A DNA stretch of 64,000 nucleotides. It comes from Primulina eburnea (Eukaryota > Streptophyta > Magnoliopsida > Lamiales > Gesneriaceae). Positions 10,434-22,127 of the stretch are shown in pieces. The notes below the pieces were generated by a model. That model did not search any database. It saw nothing but the letters and a program-made list of their open reading frames with translations, and was not told the origin of the DNA. Each line of letters starts with the position of its first letter. Position 1 is the stretch's first letter. Location of the stretch: positions 11,122,183 to 11,186,182 of the forward strand of contig NC_133117.1 in the NCBI RefSeq assembly GCF_022965805.1, in the 5' to 3' direction. The translations under genes were made by a program, and so were the position numbers.

Positions 10434-12793
10434 TTATTTCTTTGCTCTTTTATCAGCTGGTCCTTGATCAGTCAGTGTTATAGGTCTTTTCTTGGATTGT
10501 GTCTGCTGATCTTGTTCTTTTTCTTCTTCCCACTTTTTGTTAAACCTGTCAACCCTGCTGGATAGAGCACGCACTTCCGAAATGACATTTGATAAGGTGT
10601 GCATTATATGTTCTTTAAATAGATCCATTCTCTTTGTGACCACGTTCTGGAGGAAATCCATGCGGTTTGTAAACACTTCTTGAGCTTGGAAATGAGCTTG
10701 AATCGTCACTCAGACCTTCTTGAATTGATCTATTTGTAAACATAGTGAAGTAATGTCCTTCGTGATTGTTGTAAACTCTTGAGAGTATTTTCCTGTATAG
10801 AATCAATCTTTAAGGTGTGCAGTAGCTGAGTTGATTTGATGTCAGAGATCGAGGATATCACATCGTGAAGGTTGGACTGAATATATTCGATCATAGATTT
10901 AGTGTCCATTGGTATATTAGGAGAAAAAGCTATAGAGGATTCAGGTTCCTGCTCCTTGTCTTCTTGATGAAAGATTACCAAGCACTATCATTTGATTCAG
11001 TCGCAACAGTAACCATATCTGAATTGGTTCAGTTGGTTCGTGGTGCAACCGAGCCACTTCAGTTTCAGGTAGAATAGCTTGTTCATTCATGGCCGACTGA
11101 ACTGGTTCTTCTGTTACTTGCAAAATAGCCTCTGAGGCTGGTTGCTCAGTTACTCTCGGTTCTTCAGCTGCTTTTGTAGTTAGAATATTCAGCTGAATAT
11201 CAGTGGCGACTGATTGTATGACTTCATCTATGTTTGCCCATGATAACTTAGCATTAGTGTAGAGCTGAAGATCTGCAGTAGAAGATTGAGGAACTGAAGG
11301 AGATAGTTGATCATCCTTTGAGGAAGGAGCAGTTGTTGCCTCAGTTGATTCAGCAACTGGTTGTTGAACTGATGGTTCAACTTGCTCTTTAGATGAAGGA
11401 CTTTGAGAAAATGTTGGAATAATCAACTCTTGATCCATTTCCCAACTCTTGATCTTCATCTGTATTGATCTAAGTTCCGTGTTCAGTTGATAATGAACTA
11501 CTTTGTCATTGAAGTTGTGGCACTGGTTGGATCATAATTTTGACGAAGCTGAGCGATCGGTTGTGCGAGTTTCTTGACACACACCAGATCAAAGAAGTAT
11601 GTCTTCCTTTCCAGTGCTTGAACAACCGAGGTAGCTTTGACTACCTTCAACACGACAGTTTCCAAAGCAATAGATTTCTTCAAAACCGCTTTCTTCTGTA
11701 ATTGTTTCTCAAAAACTTCAGTTCTCAATCTGACCCATTCAGTGTAATACTTTAGTTTTCATTCAGAAAACTCATTGACCTCTTTCCAAATCAGGTCGAT
11801 ATGAGTTTGAATAATGTTTGTCGGTCGGGGATCTTCAATCAACTTGCCCTTTCCTTTCTGGTTAGTGAGGACATGAGAGATACTCATTCCTGATGCAGTC
11901 GCATCCACTTTCGCCCTTATGACTACTCCTTTTAGTCTGGCAAATGCTAGAGTAGTTGGAGCTGTGATGGTGATCAGTGGAGCTTTGACTCCAGCCGCTT
12001 TTTTCTTATCACCAGATTTTGTGATAATCTTCTTAGATGGATCATCTGGAGAAGGTGACTGACCTTCAGTTGAAGACTCGACAGGAACTACCCTCAAAGG
12101 TATGGCGCCGATTGGCTGTTCAGCTCCAGTTAGTGTAAATCTCTCAGCTAGGATTGTTTCCAAAACAGCTGCTGGTTTGGTTTTGAGAGTTCTCGACTTC
12201 TTCGTGATTATAGGAGATGAAGTTCTCTCTGAAGCAGTCTCACTGACAATTAGTTTCCTTTTGATTGTTTTTTTCTGAATTGTCTTCTTGGCTTTCTTGA
12301 CTGATTTGGATTCCTGCGTCTCAATATCCTTCTTCACTTTAATGAACTGCTCCGGTGACATGTACAGCTTGATTTTTGGCAGCTGAACAATCTTAGCATT
12401 GACAATGTCTGCCAGTAACTGAATCTCTGGCTTCAGTTCTTTCTTAGGATCAGACACCTTGATTTTTCGTCCGTCTGTAGATAAAAACTTCTGCATCTCC
12501 TCTACATCAGAAGTATTGACTTCAGAGATATTGGTCAAGCCATTAGAAGGTAGTTTAAAGAGATTGCTGAAGGAGTATTCATCAATGATTAACAGTTGAC
12601 AGTTGAAGGTAGAAGTGATTTTGCCATCAGCAGAGATGAAGCCATTGGCATACAGATCCTGAATCTCTTTAGGATAAATTTCTTGAGATGATGATCCCTG
12701 AAAGTTCTTCAGTACAGCTGCTTGAAGTTTAAGAAAGACATCCTTGATGGCTTTGTCCTTGACGGTCAAAATTGAATCAAAATCAATAGCCAT
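10434..12793 (-). pseudogene. C2 env-position ORF (downstream of pol), frameshifted
   Basis: Largest open part is 344 codons from the ATG at 12793 (MAIDFDSILTVKDKAI...), followed by overlapping pieces in shifted frames down to 10434. The first ~150 residues align with the C3 ORF (VNFASVLTIKDENLLKIF; LKIEYQILADIVAK versus LKPEIQLLADIVNAK). A segment of about 50 residues present in C3 (the MSAITKGIKVDWSHFIF block) is missing here. The middle is Lys-rich and basic (~170-210), the rest Ser/Thr/Pro/Glu-rich with a coiled-coil-like C-terminus. There is no signal peptide or membrane helix, so it occupies the env position without looking like an envelope. Function unknown. Confidence 0.7.
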
Positions 12794-12958
12794 CGCGTTG
12801 AGAATGTATGCATGGACTTAATTTTCCATTGCTGATAATTTGAATATATTAGAGAAAAAGCTCTATGTATTTGATTTGCTCTGAGAATTTTAATGCACGT
12901 AAAGAAAATGAAATGAAGCGGGTTCAATTTCTTTTGTTTGTGACTATTCAAATTTTTG

Positions 12959-12968
12959 GACACATGTC
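12959..12968. promoter_or_regulatory. Palindromic G-box, one base changed (C2)
   Basis: GACACATGTC, one base different from the GACACGTGTC of C1 and C3. It lies 166 bp before the leftward ATG at 12793 and 401 bp before the TATA-like box of the rightward unit. The 12794-13418 gap is therefore a divergent intergenic region; apart from this palindrome and the TATA-like box I see only AT-rich and cagtt-rich sequence. Confidence 0.4.
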
Positions 12969-13368
12969 AGTCCAAGATAAAATCGTGCGTATGTGTGGTG
13001 AAAACGTGAACAGAAATGTAATGATTCACATGGGGCCACGTTTCAAATTACGATTCATTAATGATATTAATTAAATGTATGATTTTAACAGTCACATTTA
13101 CTTAATATGGAATATTTATCGAATAATCAGTTAACTTATTGGATAAGATCTGTTAGGTCAGTAACTGAGTGATCAGTTGAAAACTGAGTCAATTCAGTTT
13201 AAGACCAACTGACTATTGTCTTATCATTTAACCATTTAAAATCGACATTCTCGCTAGATAATTGCTCATTAATAAAAGAGGGTAGAAGAAACTCAGTCTG
13301 AATCAGTTAAGTGCATTCTGTTAACTGATGTCTCTTCGTCTTCTTCAACTTTTCAATACGCGTCTGTC

Positions 13369-13376
13369 TATAAGTA
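13369..13376 (+). promoter_or_regulatory. TATA-like box of antisense unit C2
   Basis: TATAAGTA, 50 bp before the ATG at 13419; the surrounding 'gtctataagtaag' aligns with 'gtctataaataag' of C1a. Confidence 0.4.
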
Positions 13377-13418
13377 AGAGCACTGTCAATAGATAATAAC
13401 AAACAAAAATTAGCACTG

Positions 13419-13836
13419 ATGGATAGAGCAAGCAGTTCAACGTCCCTCCTTCTCCAACAACGCTTCGCCGTATGGAGAGACTGAAGGAAGCTATAGTGAG
13501 TTTTTTCTTTGAGAAAGTCATGTCCACCTGGACCAAAATACATGACCTCCAGACCATTCAGCGGGATAGAATGTTCCTACTGATAAACAGATGGCAACTG
13601 AGATCGATTATAAGAGGCGTCTCGACGTTATCCATACTTCAGATCTTGCCAGTGATGAAGGTCTTATAGAGTTGCTGCTATTGAAGGAGCAGAGAGTGCT
13701 GGGGAAGATTGTCTTCTCGAAAGGCTACATAAGAGTTTCTTGTAATGAATTGTCTAATTGGATGTCCTAGTGGCGAGATGCCGTAGAAAGGGAAATAACT
13801 CGTGTAATATGTGAAATATGTAATCAAGAAAATTAA
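13419..13836 (+). pseudogene. Antisense accessory ORF, copy C2 (two frameshifts, one stop)
   Basis: Starts MDRASSSTS, shifts frame near 13470, reads LKEAIVSFFFEKVMSTWTK and on to TIQRDRMF, shifts again near 13577, then reads YKRRLDVIHTSDLASDEG, LLLLKEQRVLGKIVFSK and NWMS, meets a stop, and continues WRDAVEREITRVICEICNQEN to a TAA at 13834. Total ~138 codons. It matches C1a and C1b over nearly its whole length. Over 15 codons (13508-13552 versus 4145-4189) six codons differ only synonymously, four change the residue and five are identical, which points to past selection on the plus-strand protein. No recognised domain. Confidence 0.62.
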
Positions 13837-13991
13837 TGTTTTGATTCATTACTGTTTCTTTTCTCCATACTAACTGATATCAATTGACTAACTAACAGTT
13901 GACTAATTAGCAATTGACTAACTGACAAATAATTAACTAAATAATAATGAGAAACAACTGATATATCAACATTAAAACACATATAATTAAG

Positions 13992-15227
13992 ACAGATCAA
14001 TTAAACCAAGAATATTGCGAAAAAGAGAAAACTTAGTCTCGGGTAATGGTTTGGTGAAAATGTCAGTTGCTTGTTGATCATAATGTATTCCAGTCTGATT
14101 GTCTTCTTTAGAGCATGATCTATGATTAAATGATTTTTGACATCGATAGGCTTGGTCCTTGAATGAAGAACTAGATTATATGTAATCACAAATGTGCTTG
14201 TATTATCACAAAAAATTGGTGATTCTTTTGCAATGACTCCATAGTCGCTCAGTTGTTGCTGAACCCAAAGCAATTTAGCGCAGCATCTTCTAACAGCAAG
14301 ATATTCTGCTTCAGTTGCTAAAGTTGCTATGGATGTTTGCTTCTTCCTTAACCATGAGATCATTTTGTCTCCTAGAAACTAACATGATCCACTGGTGGTT
14401 TTACGATAAAGCTTACATCCTGCATAATGTGCATCTGACTAGCCAACTAAGTTGAACGATGAGTTCTTAGGATACCATAAGTCCACATTTTGTGTGCCTT
14501 TAAGATATTTTAGTATACGTTTGGCGGCTAAAAAGTGTGATTGCTTAGGATTTGCTTGAAATCTGACACATATACAAACAATATCAGGACGACTAGCAGT
14601 TATGTATAATAAAGAACCTATTAGACCTCTGTAAAGTGACATTTCAACTAATATTCCTCCTTGATCATTATCTAATTTAATCAAAGAACTCATAGGAGTA
14701 TTTGCAGTTGAACATGTCTTCATGCCAAATTTCTTGAGCAATTCTTTCGTGTATTTGGTCTGACTAATAAAAGTACCAGTTTCTAGTTGTTTCACCAACA
14801 GACCGAGAAAGAATGTCAGTTCACCCATCATACTCATCTCAAATTTTTCTTGCATTAACTTGGCAAATTTCTCACATAATTTGGGGTTAGTTGACACTAA
14901 GATCATCAACATTTATTTGCACAAGTAAAATATGATTATTTTTTGAAAATTTGAACATAGCCTTATCAACTGATCCAATAGTAAAATCATAACCATTTAG
15001 AAATTTTGAAAGTATTTCAAACCAAGCTCTTGGATCTTGTTTAAGACCATATAGAGCTTTGTTCAAGTGATAAAAATGAGTAGGAAGAAAGTTATTAACA
15101 AAACCTGGTGGTTGTTCAACATATATTTTTTCCTGCAACTGACCATTCAGAAATGCCCTCTTCACGTCCAATGATAGACTTTAAACTTTTGGAATGAGGC
15201 ATAAGCAAGGAATATTCTGATTGCTTC
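13992..15227 (-). pseudogene. pol: C2 pol remnant: reverse transcriptase and RNase H
   Basis: Pieces at 15171-14887 (MDVKRAFLNGQLQEKIYVEQ; LVQINVDDLSVN, with the YVDD box changed to NVDD), 14912-14439 ([15 protein letters not shown]...) and 14363-14001 ([28 protein letters not shown] of RNase H). They are joined by frameshifts. The sequence stops abruptly at 15227 inside the RT, where A begins; the matching uninterrupted sequence is at C3 23700-23760. Confidence 0.85.
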
Positions 15228-17356
15228 GGTAACGCCCCGAAAATTTGAAGGTCTACGCGAACCACATGCATACAAGTTATTAAATTCCTTGTGTATTTCA
15301 ATTAATTGTTTTAATTGCATAAATTAATTATGTTGTGCATATTGACATGTTTAAAATATACTATTCAACATTGTTGCATTAAAATATATTTTTAAAGTTT
15401 ATTCGAGTTGCGATCGAGGAACGAAGATCGAGGGCTAAAAAATAAAAAATGTTTTTATTGGTTAATTATTTTTGATTGTTTAAATAAAGGGTGATTCTTT
15501 TTATTATTTTTAAAAATAAGTAGCTTTGAGGTGATTTTATATGTCGGGACGTAAATTTTATCGGTGTTGGTTTTTAAACAAAAATACAAAAGTTTTGGCA
15601 ATCCGACTAATAAATTCACAAATTTTATTAATCAAAATATTTTAATTAAACACTAATGAGATATTTGGGCCTAATTAACTTTCATAATGGGCCTAATCTT
15701 GGTTAGTGTGTTAATTAATATTTAAAGTGCAAAAACAGCCCACAATTCACAACACAACTCACGGCTCCATCCTAGCACACACAATTCAAACTCTTTTCTT
15801 CAAGAAAACACATGACACACACACACATAAAATCAAGGGAAAAAGCATCAAACTTCTTCAAAGTTTTCAAGGGTTCTTCAAGCCATCGTTCTTCGATTCG
15901 TCAACGTAAAATCGTGCGTTAAAAACGCATAGGCACGCCATATTCTTTCATTCAATCATCTATCACACCATAATATTTATTTGAACATGTTTTGAATGAA
16001 AACAAATTGCACATCATGATATTTTCGTAACTATGCGTATGTGTGTGTTAAACTCATGTTTTGGTTAAAAATCATGATTAATATGATCTAAAGGGGATGC
16101 CAAGATTAGGAATGGTTTAAGGGTTGTTTTTGCATGTTTTGAAGAGCCCTAGGATTCAAGAGACACGCTGCACATGAACTCAACTCAAGATGGAACAACT
16201 TTTCTGTCATGTAAAGCAAGGAGTTCGGTTATGGGGTATGTTTCTTGGCTTGTGCCACGGCTGGGACCACTAGGCTAGGGTCAAGTAGGGGACAAGGGAA
16301 GAGTCCTAGCCACACTAGGACTCGAGACCAGGACTGGGGAAGAGTCCTATTGAAGCTTCAAGGGACGCGCTGGTGTGTGCTGTTGCGCAGGGTTCAGGGG
16401 GCTTGGTCGGGGACTTTGGGTCGGGCTAGGTTAGGTCCTTAGGGTCCTAAGAGGGTGCATGAGGGGCTAGTTCAAGGGCTGGCTCGTGGGTTAAGTGGCT
16501 AAGAAAGAGAACAAGAATCCTAGGCTTGGTTGTTTCTCAACCATGACAGGTGCTGCTAGTGTAGCTTCGGTTTCACAGGCTGGGGTCGAGTCCTTAGGTT
16601 CTAAAGGTCTAGTAGGGTCCATAGGGATCAGGGTTGAGGTCGGCTCAAGTGGGTTCAAGCTTGGATCATGGAAAATGATTATGGCTCAAGGGTGCCTAGG
16701 TGGGTTTCTCGGTTGATTATTGTAGCTCTAGTAGTGCTTCGGTTTTGGTGTTAAGGGTAGGTCCAATGGGTTCTAATGGTCCAGGAGGGTGCCTAGATTG
16801 GTTGGCTTGGGTTTGGCTTGAGGTAGCTCGGGCGTGGCTCGAGTATTTTGGGAGATGGCTTGGTGTGTTCAAATATGTCTCAAAATCAAGATTTTAAAGA
16901 TTTAAATGGGAACCATGGGCCCATGGATGTGATTCATGGCTCACAAGGGTAGAATAAATAATAAAAATGTTATGTTTAAAATTTGGGGTCAAAATATTGA
17001 GTTTTGGAATTATTTGGGATTTAATCGCCTCACAAAACGTTAATTAAAAAATTAATAGAAAAGCCTATAGTTAAGCTTTATAAATTTATGGAAAATTATA
17101 TTTAAGCTTAAATAATTATTAAAAGTCTAAGTTTTTAATTTGTGAATTTTATACTAATGTTTGGTTTAATTCGGGATTCAAACGCATTAATACGTTATAA
17201 TTAAAGATTAATTTAAAAGTCATTGATCTAAGCTAAATAAAAATATGAGAAAATTCTTGTAATCTTAAATAATTATTTGAGACATGTAAAGTCAATAGAA
17301 TTAAGAAAATGTCAAAAACGTGAAATTTCACGTCTACGGGAAAAACGATAATTTTA
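15228..17356 (+). repeat. A left LTR, piece 1
   Basis: Begins ggtaacgcc (compare tgtaatgcc at 55581; the TG is mutated) and ends with the tttta target copy of C3. It aligns with 55581-56592 of the right LTR and with the reverse complement of the solo LTR. Several 60-73-codon frames (15727-16897) have no homologues and run through sequence shared with the solo LTR out of frame; I regard them as chance. Nothing else is recognised. Confidence 0.8.
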
Positions 17357-18361
17357 TGTTGAGGATCGAACATGAGTTTAGAGGGGGGGTGAATAAACTC
17401 TACTCGTTTTTCGTTCTGATGAGGTACTAAAATCTTGTTAAGGATAGTAGTTAATCTTGTGCGAATACTTTCACCTAATTACAGTAGAACCTGCGGAAAC
17501 AATCTGATGAAGTAGTTGAAACAAGAATAAAGCAGTAGACAGCAGTTGTTTGTGGAAGTTCGAAGATAAACTCTTCTACGTCTACCCTTCTTCTGTTTCC
17601 AGAAGTTATAACTAAAAGACTTTGGATATTACAGTACAACACTTGTACACACCCACTTCAGAAGGACTTACACCTCAGCCTACTGAAACTCTTAGTTTCT
17701 CAACTCACAAAAATGCGGAACACCAAGTTCTGAAAAGAATCTTTTCAGATTACAGACTCTTCTGATAAAATATTAGTGCAGTAAAGATCGTGAAGAGTGT
17801 AAGAATTAGTAGCACAAGAAGATCTACAAAAGATCAGATATAAGCTATGAGTGTGCTACTTTTCTTTGTGTTGAACTTTTAAAATGCTCAAGGAAAACTG
17901 ATATTCGTTTGATAAGAGAGTAGCTTTGTTCCTTGAAAATGATATTATGCGAAGTGTCTTTTGAACAAGGATTTGATCCAAGTATATATAATCGACTGAG
18001 TTCAACGTTCACAATAAGAGAAGTCTTCAGATAACTGATACAATCAGCTTTATTACCGAAATAGGTTCCTGCAGAAATGCTATAAAACAATCGGTCTTGT
18101 TTTATACTTAATTGGGTAATATGCATTAAATGACTCCGTATAGTATTTAATGCTGCAATTAATACTAGTACTAGGAACTCTTTAACGGTAACAATTAAGA
18201 TAGCAACGTTAGAAAACATTCTCTACTGGTTTGTATTGTTATCCCTTTTCTACTGGTTTAGTTTTACTAGAGCAGCAGCTACTGATAAGCTATTCTGTTG
18301 TTCTGGTCTGCTGGTCTACTGGTTTTAGTTATCATCGCCACAATAAAATTCGTATCTAACA
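17357..18361 (-). repeat. C3 3' LTR
   Basis: 1005 bp, TG...CA, partner of 34584-35590. The plus-strand left edge carries gagggggggtgaataaactc. It is rich in ctactgg/cagtag words. The 124-codon minus-strand frame at 17845-18219 is present in the other LTR only as a shortened version, and is not called. Confidence 0.93.
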
Positions 18362-18384
18362 ATTTCCCCCTTTGTGGTGATGCC
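18362..18384 (-). other. C3 polypurine tract
   Basis: On the minus strand 'caccacaaagggggaaat' runs straight into the LTR start tgttagat. It is the plus-strand primer for reverse transcription and is typical of Sirevirus PPTs (aaagggggag-like). Confidence 0.85.
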
Positions 18385-18471
18385 AAAACCTAAACAGTAG
18401 AAAATCGTTAAGTAAAACATATAATCATTTAATCAAACGGATAATGTTAATAACGCATTAAAGTAATCAAA

Positions 18472-21270
18472 TCAATCGGTTCCAATGTCCCTGTAAAATA
18501 TTTCTTCATTTTGAGGTTCTTGATCTCTTCTGTTAGAAGGTTCAGCCTCATCTTCTGTTTGCCTAACTCCTGCTTGATCTCCTCTATCTTCCCCTTTTTT
18601 GGCATCAGCGGCCACTACATGGGTAAAGAGATCATTCAGTCTGTCGGAAATATTTTGAATGCCATCGGTTAACATCTCCAGATATGGGGTCTGAGAAGAG
18701 ATGCGATTATCTAAGGCAGTGATAGATTGATTTTGAGAGTCAATCTTGGCATCAAAAAGTTCCACAGAAGTAGATAGTGATTGAAAGATATCATCATGCT
18801 CAGTAATTCGAGTGAGTATATAATTTTGAGCAAGCATGATGGCGTTGTGAGTTCTTGATATAGCTGTTCTGAAAACAGAGGCTTCAGCATACATCTTGTC
18901 TGAGGTCTCCTTAGTGAGATAGATGTATTTCCCCATTCGCTCTCGGAAAGATTGAGCACCACTGAATTCCGCAAGGTTTTCACAAGACATACGTTTTACT
19001 AAATCAGATATGTTGTTGAGGTCGGTTTGTAGACACTGAATCTGATGTTCGAGGTTGAATGCATCTGATTCCGGGGAAGGAGTTCGTTCAAGAATGCGTT
19101 GTTTGATCTCAGAAAGACGAGAAGTCGTCGCAGTCAGAACAGGGAGGGAGACAGTCAACGCAGTAGAAACATGAGGAGCATCTATTAATGTAGTAGAAGG
19201 AGCAGGGTCTGCTGTGCTTTCTGCTGGAAGTGTAGAAACAGTAGGCTCAACAGCAACCAGAGGAAGAGTAGAATCTTCAGTAGGAATAGCCAAGTCAGAG
19301 GCCAAAAATTCTTCCATAGGTACAGTAGCAGCCTGTGAAACTGAAGATGCTTCAATAGAAGGTGCAGAAGGCTGTTCCAAAAGAACGGTCATTTCTGCTT
19401 GATGTGCAGCAGAAAATAACTCTAAGTTCGGCAGTAAAGAAGTAGTATCTGGTTCTGCTACTTGTTGCCCTGGGGTAGGAGACCCAGAAGCCGGCAATTC
19501 CAAAGTGGTAGAGACAGTAGGGACAATCGATTCAATGACTTCCTCAACTGAAGCCAGTTCATGCACAGACAATAGTGATGAGGACTGAATGGGCCTAGTC
19601 GGAGATCCAGGAGTACTAAGAACAGCAGCCTTTGGGGAGGCGGTAGTCCTTTCCTCAACTGTCTGATTCTGCTGAAAGATCGGGACAAGGACAACATGAT
19701 AAACAGTAGGCTCTGCAAAGCCTTGTTCTTGAGCAAGAAGTTTCTCATTCATCTGCTTTAATCTGTCAGAAAGAATCAAAATAACATTTTGATCCTAAGC
19801 AGCAGTAGGAACGGCAGGATCAAAATTCGATTGAAGAACTTTCAAAACTGATTCTAATTTCTGACATTTTAGTTGATCGAGGATGAAGTTCCTTCTGCGC
19901 AAGTCCTCGATGACATTCTCTGTTTTTGCCAGCTGAAAAGTCCTCCTTTCGGCATTCATCATCTTGCTGTAATTCCCTTTTGTTTTGAAGTAGTCAAAAG
20001 AATGGAACAGTCGGACAGTATGCCATTCATCAAAGAATTTTATCTCCTCGTTTGCAGAGGTCTCAATCTCTGCTAGATGAAGGTCAACGCCGGTAGTGAC
20101 AGTGGTCTTGTGACCAAAAGTAGGTGGTTCTGCAACCATTTTCCCTTTTCCTTTGTCAGTAGATGAAATGGGCGCAATAGGTCGGAAAGCAGAAGACCCG
20201 CTTGCTGGTTCCCGAATAACAATTCCAGATGATGGCTTAAAAGCAGTAGCAGAAGAAGGTGCTGAGATGGACGTAGTAGCGAGTGCAGTTGAAGAAACAG
20301 TCGATCGAGTAGAAGGAACCGCTTCTGGAAAGACCTGTCGAATAGGTACTTTCTCAGTCTCAGACAGTTCTGCTGTCTTTTTCATCTTGAGAATGGTGCG
20401 CGGTTTTTTCTTGGCTGGGGTTGATATTGTTGGTCAAACAGCAGCAGCAGATTCTTCTGATGCTGTTTTATCGGAATCCGTCGAAATAATCAATCGTTTC
20501 TTTGAAATTTTCTTTTGAGGTTTGGGAGCCTCAGAAGCAGTTTCCCCAATTTCCTTTTTCATCGCAACAAACTCCGCCATTGTTGGCTTAGGCCTTAGAG
20601 CCAATACATTTGCTGCATCAATCATGGTAACAGAAGTAGCATCGAGATCACTGGTAGATGCGAAACCAGCATCCTTGAGCAAAACACTGATCTGAACCGC
20701 GAAACCAGAACTCTTCCAAATAACTATATCCTTCATAATTCTGAAAATAAAATGACTCCAATCCACCTTAATCCCCTTGGTGATGGCACTCATGACCTGA
20801 ACTTTCTCCTTCGTCAACTTGTCGAAGGTGCCAGCCTTGATCAAAATAACTTTAGCCACAATATCGGCCAGAATCTGATACTCTATTTTGAGCAATTTCT
20901 TGTGGCAGGAAGGAGACACTTCTTCTCCAGATGCGGAGAAAGAGCTGAGAGCAACATACATATCTGTCTTGGAAATATCAGAGAGTTCAGAAATACCCGA
21001 AAGTGGAAGGAGGAAGGTTGCTCCTAAGTGTGCGGCATCAATGGAGATAGAAGCATCTCCTTGGGTATGAACAATTCTTCCTTCATGCACTGTTGCTTTG
21101 GCGTAAAATTCCAGGAGAGCATTTTTGTAGATAACTGCTGGTGCTTCCAGGAATTTCCGGAGTCCTGATTTCTCAATATCCTGAAATATTTTCAAGAGAT
21201 TCTCATCCTTGATGGTGAGAACGGAAGCAAAGTTAACCTGATAAGCGTTGAGAGTATATGCGCCAGCCAT
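18472..21270 (-). pseudogene. C3 env-position ORF: one 933-codon frame with two nonsense codons
   Basis: ATG at 21270 (MAGAYTLNAYQVNFASVLT...). The frame runs to 18472 with only two internal stops, TGA at 20436-20434 and TAG at 19797-19795, and no frameshift. Residues ~10-230 form a globular part (FLEAPAVIYKNALLEFYAKA; LKIEYQILADIVAKVILIKA; MSAITKGIKVDWSHFIF) that I recall from predicted plant transposon-associated proteins, notably in Lamiales. A Lys-rich basic stretch follows at ~255-275, then long Ser/Thr/Pro/Glu-rich disorder, then helical, coiled-coil-like residues ~790-890. No signal peptide, membrane helix or furin-like site is seen, so 'env' refers only to position. Function unknown. 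Confidence 0.75.
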
Positions 21271-21414
21271 TTCTGTATGCAGATGAGATCAGAAAAATTT
21301 GCAGTAGTTAGTTATGATATAGAGAAAGCAGTAGCTGAATAACGATAGTTATGAAACAGTAAAGGTGAAAATGTGAAATATGAAATAGATATACAGCCGT
21401 CAAATAAACATAAA

Positions 21415-21424
21415 GACACGTGTC
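21415..21424. promoter_or_regulatory. Palindromic G-box GACACGTGTC (C3)
   Basis: Perfect palindrome, 145 bp upstream of the leftward ATG at 21270 and 405 bp upstream of the rightward TATA at 21829. It matches C1 (2867-2876) exactly. The 21271-21869 gap is the divergent intergenic region; on the minus strand tgtatatc and ctatatc boxes lie between the palindrome and the 21270 ATG. Confidence 0.5.
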
Positions 21425-21828
21425 AGTATGTTCTTGGTTGAGTGTTTGAAAAGTTTTGCAGAAACTGTCTGAAAGACGAATGATTTTGAAAAATTTTGAA
21501 AAAGCGCGGGCTGTCCAGACGGTTACTAAAAAAATCAGAAAAGGATTTGTCATTTTATGATAACGTCTGCTGGAAGTTTCAGAGTGCTGAAATATGCGAG
21601 CACTTTGTCAAAACCAGCAGACTTGTAGTTTTATCGAAAAGACAAATATCCTATCTGTTTTCTGAAAAGGTGTCAAACTCTTAGTCTGACTAAGATACTG
21701 TTCCCCCTCGGTAAATGCAATTAATAAGTAGTCATAATTGCGACAAGTGACTCTTGGCCATCTCTCAATCTGAGCCGTTGAAAATGAACAGTCGCAATCG
21801 TGTGATTCACAAGAGTCTTTGTTCCCTC

Positions 21829-21836
21829 TATAAATA
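21829..21836 (+). promoter_or_regulatory. TATA box of antisense unit C3
   Basis: TATAAATA within 'ccctctataaatacctgcaaagc', a classic plant core-promoter context, 41 bp before the ATG at 21870. Confidence 0.5.
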
Positions 21837-21869
21837 CCTGCAAAGCTTGAACGAAGGTAAGCAAGAACA

Positions 21870-22127
21870 ATGAAAACTCAAGTAAAAAGAGAGTTAGAGT
21901 TAGATTCAGGAGATGAAGCAAAATTGTTCAGAGAGAAGTTTGAGGGTATCATAAATGTCGTAATGATCCTTGAAATACACTCCTTGAGTTGTAGTTTCCA
22001 CAGTTATGCAGATCTTTTGTTTCGATTGAGTTTAAAATATAGCATCGATTTCTTCCAGAAGCATGCTAATGCAATTAGAGAATGCTGGTGGATTGATGAT
22101 GCTGAAATCCTCTCTGATGCCCTGTAA
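21870..22127 (+). CDS. Antisense accessory ORF of C3 (same position, divergent sequence)
   Basis: An 85-codon plus-strand ORF (MKTQVKRELELDSGDEAKLF...), placed like the C1 and C2 antisense ORFs: convergent with pol, divergent from the env-position ORF, with a TATA box before it. Its sequence is not clearly alignable with theirs. Coding-like sequence continues after the stop in shifted frames to about 22280, so the original product may have been longer. AATAAA follows at 22356-22361. No domain is recognised, and the Cys/Trp/His residues form no known pattern. It may be a fast-diverged relative or a replaced cassette; the sequence alone does not decide. Confidence 0.5.
   Translation: MKTQVKRELELDSGDEAKLFREKFEGIINVVMILEIHSLSCSFHSYADLLFRLSLKYSIDFFQKHANAIRECWWIDDAEILSDAL

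Larger units (their letters stand above)
9153..15227 (-). mobile_element. C2: SIRE-like Ty1/copia retrotransposon, 3' half
   Basis: Inserted in C1 pol; the left target-site copy should be ggatc (9148-9152) and the right copy lies beyond the window. Read on the minus strand: RT/RNase H (15227-13992), a divergent accessory region (13836-12794), an env-position ORF (12793-10434), a PPT and the 3' LTR (10202-9153). A is inserted in its RT domain at 15227/15228, so gag, integrase and the 5' LTR lie right of the window. It is the same family as C1 and a relative of C3. Confidence 0.88.

Noticed and set aside
15727..16897. Four 60-73-codon plus-strand ORFs in A piece 1
   Set aside because: They lie in LTR sequence shared with the solo LTR, where no equivalent frames persist; no family signal.
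17845..18219. 124-codon minus-strand ORF in the C3 3' LTR
   Set aside because: LTR sequence; the other LTR holds only a shorter version and there is no protein similarity.
18472..21270. True retroviral envelope
   Set aside because: The position fits the Sirevirus 'env' slot, but I see no signal peptide, fusion peptide or transmembrane helix, so an envelope function is not claimed.
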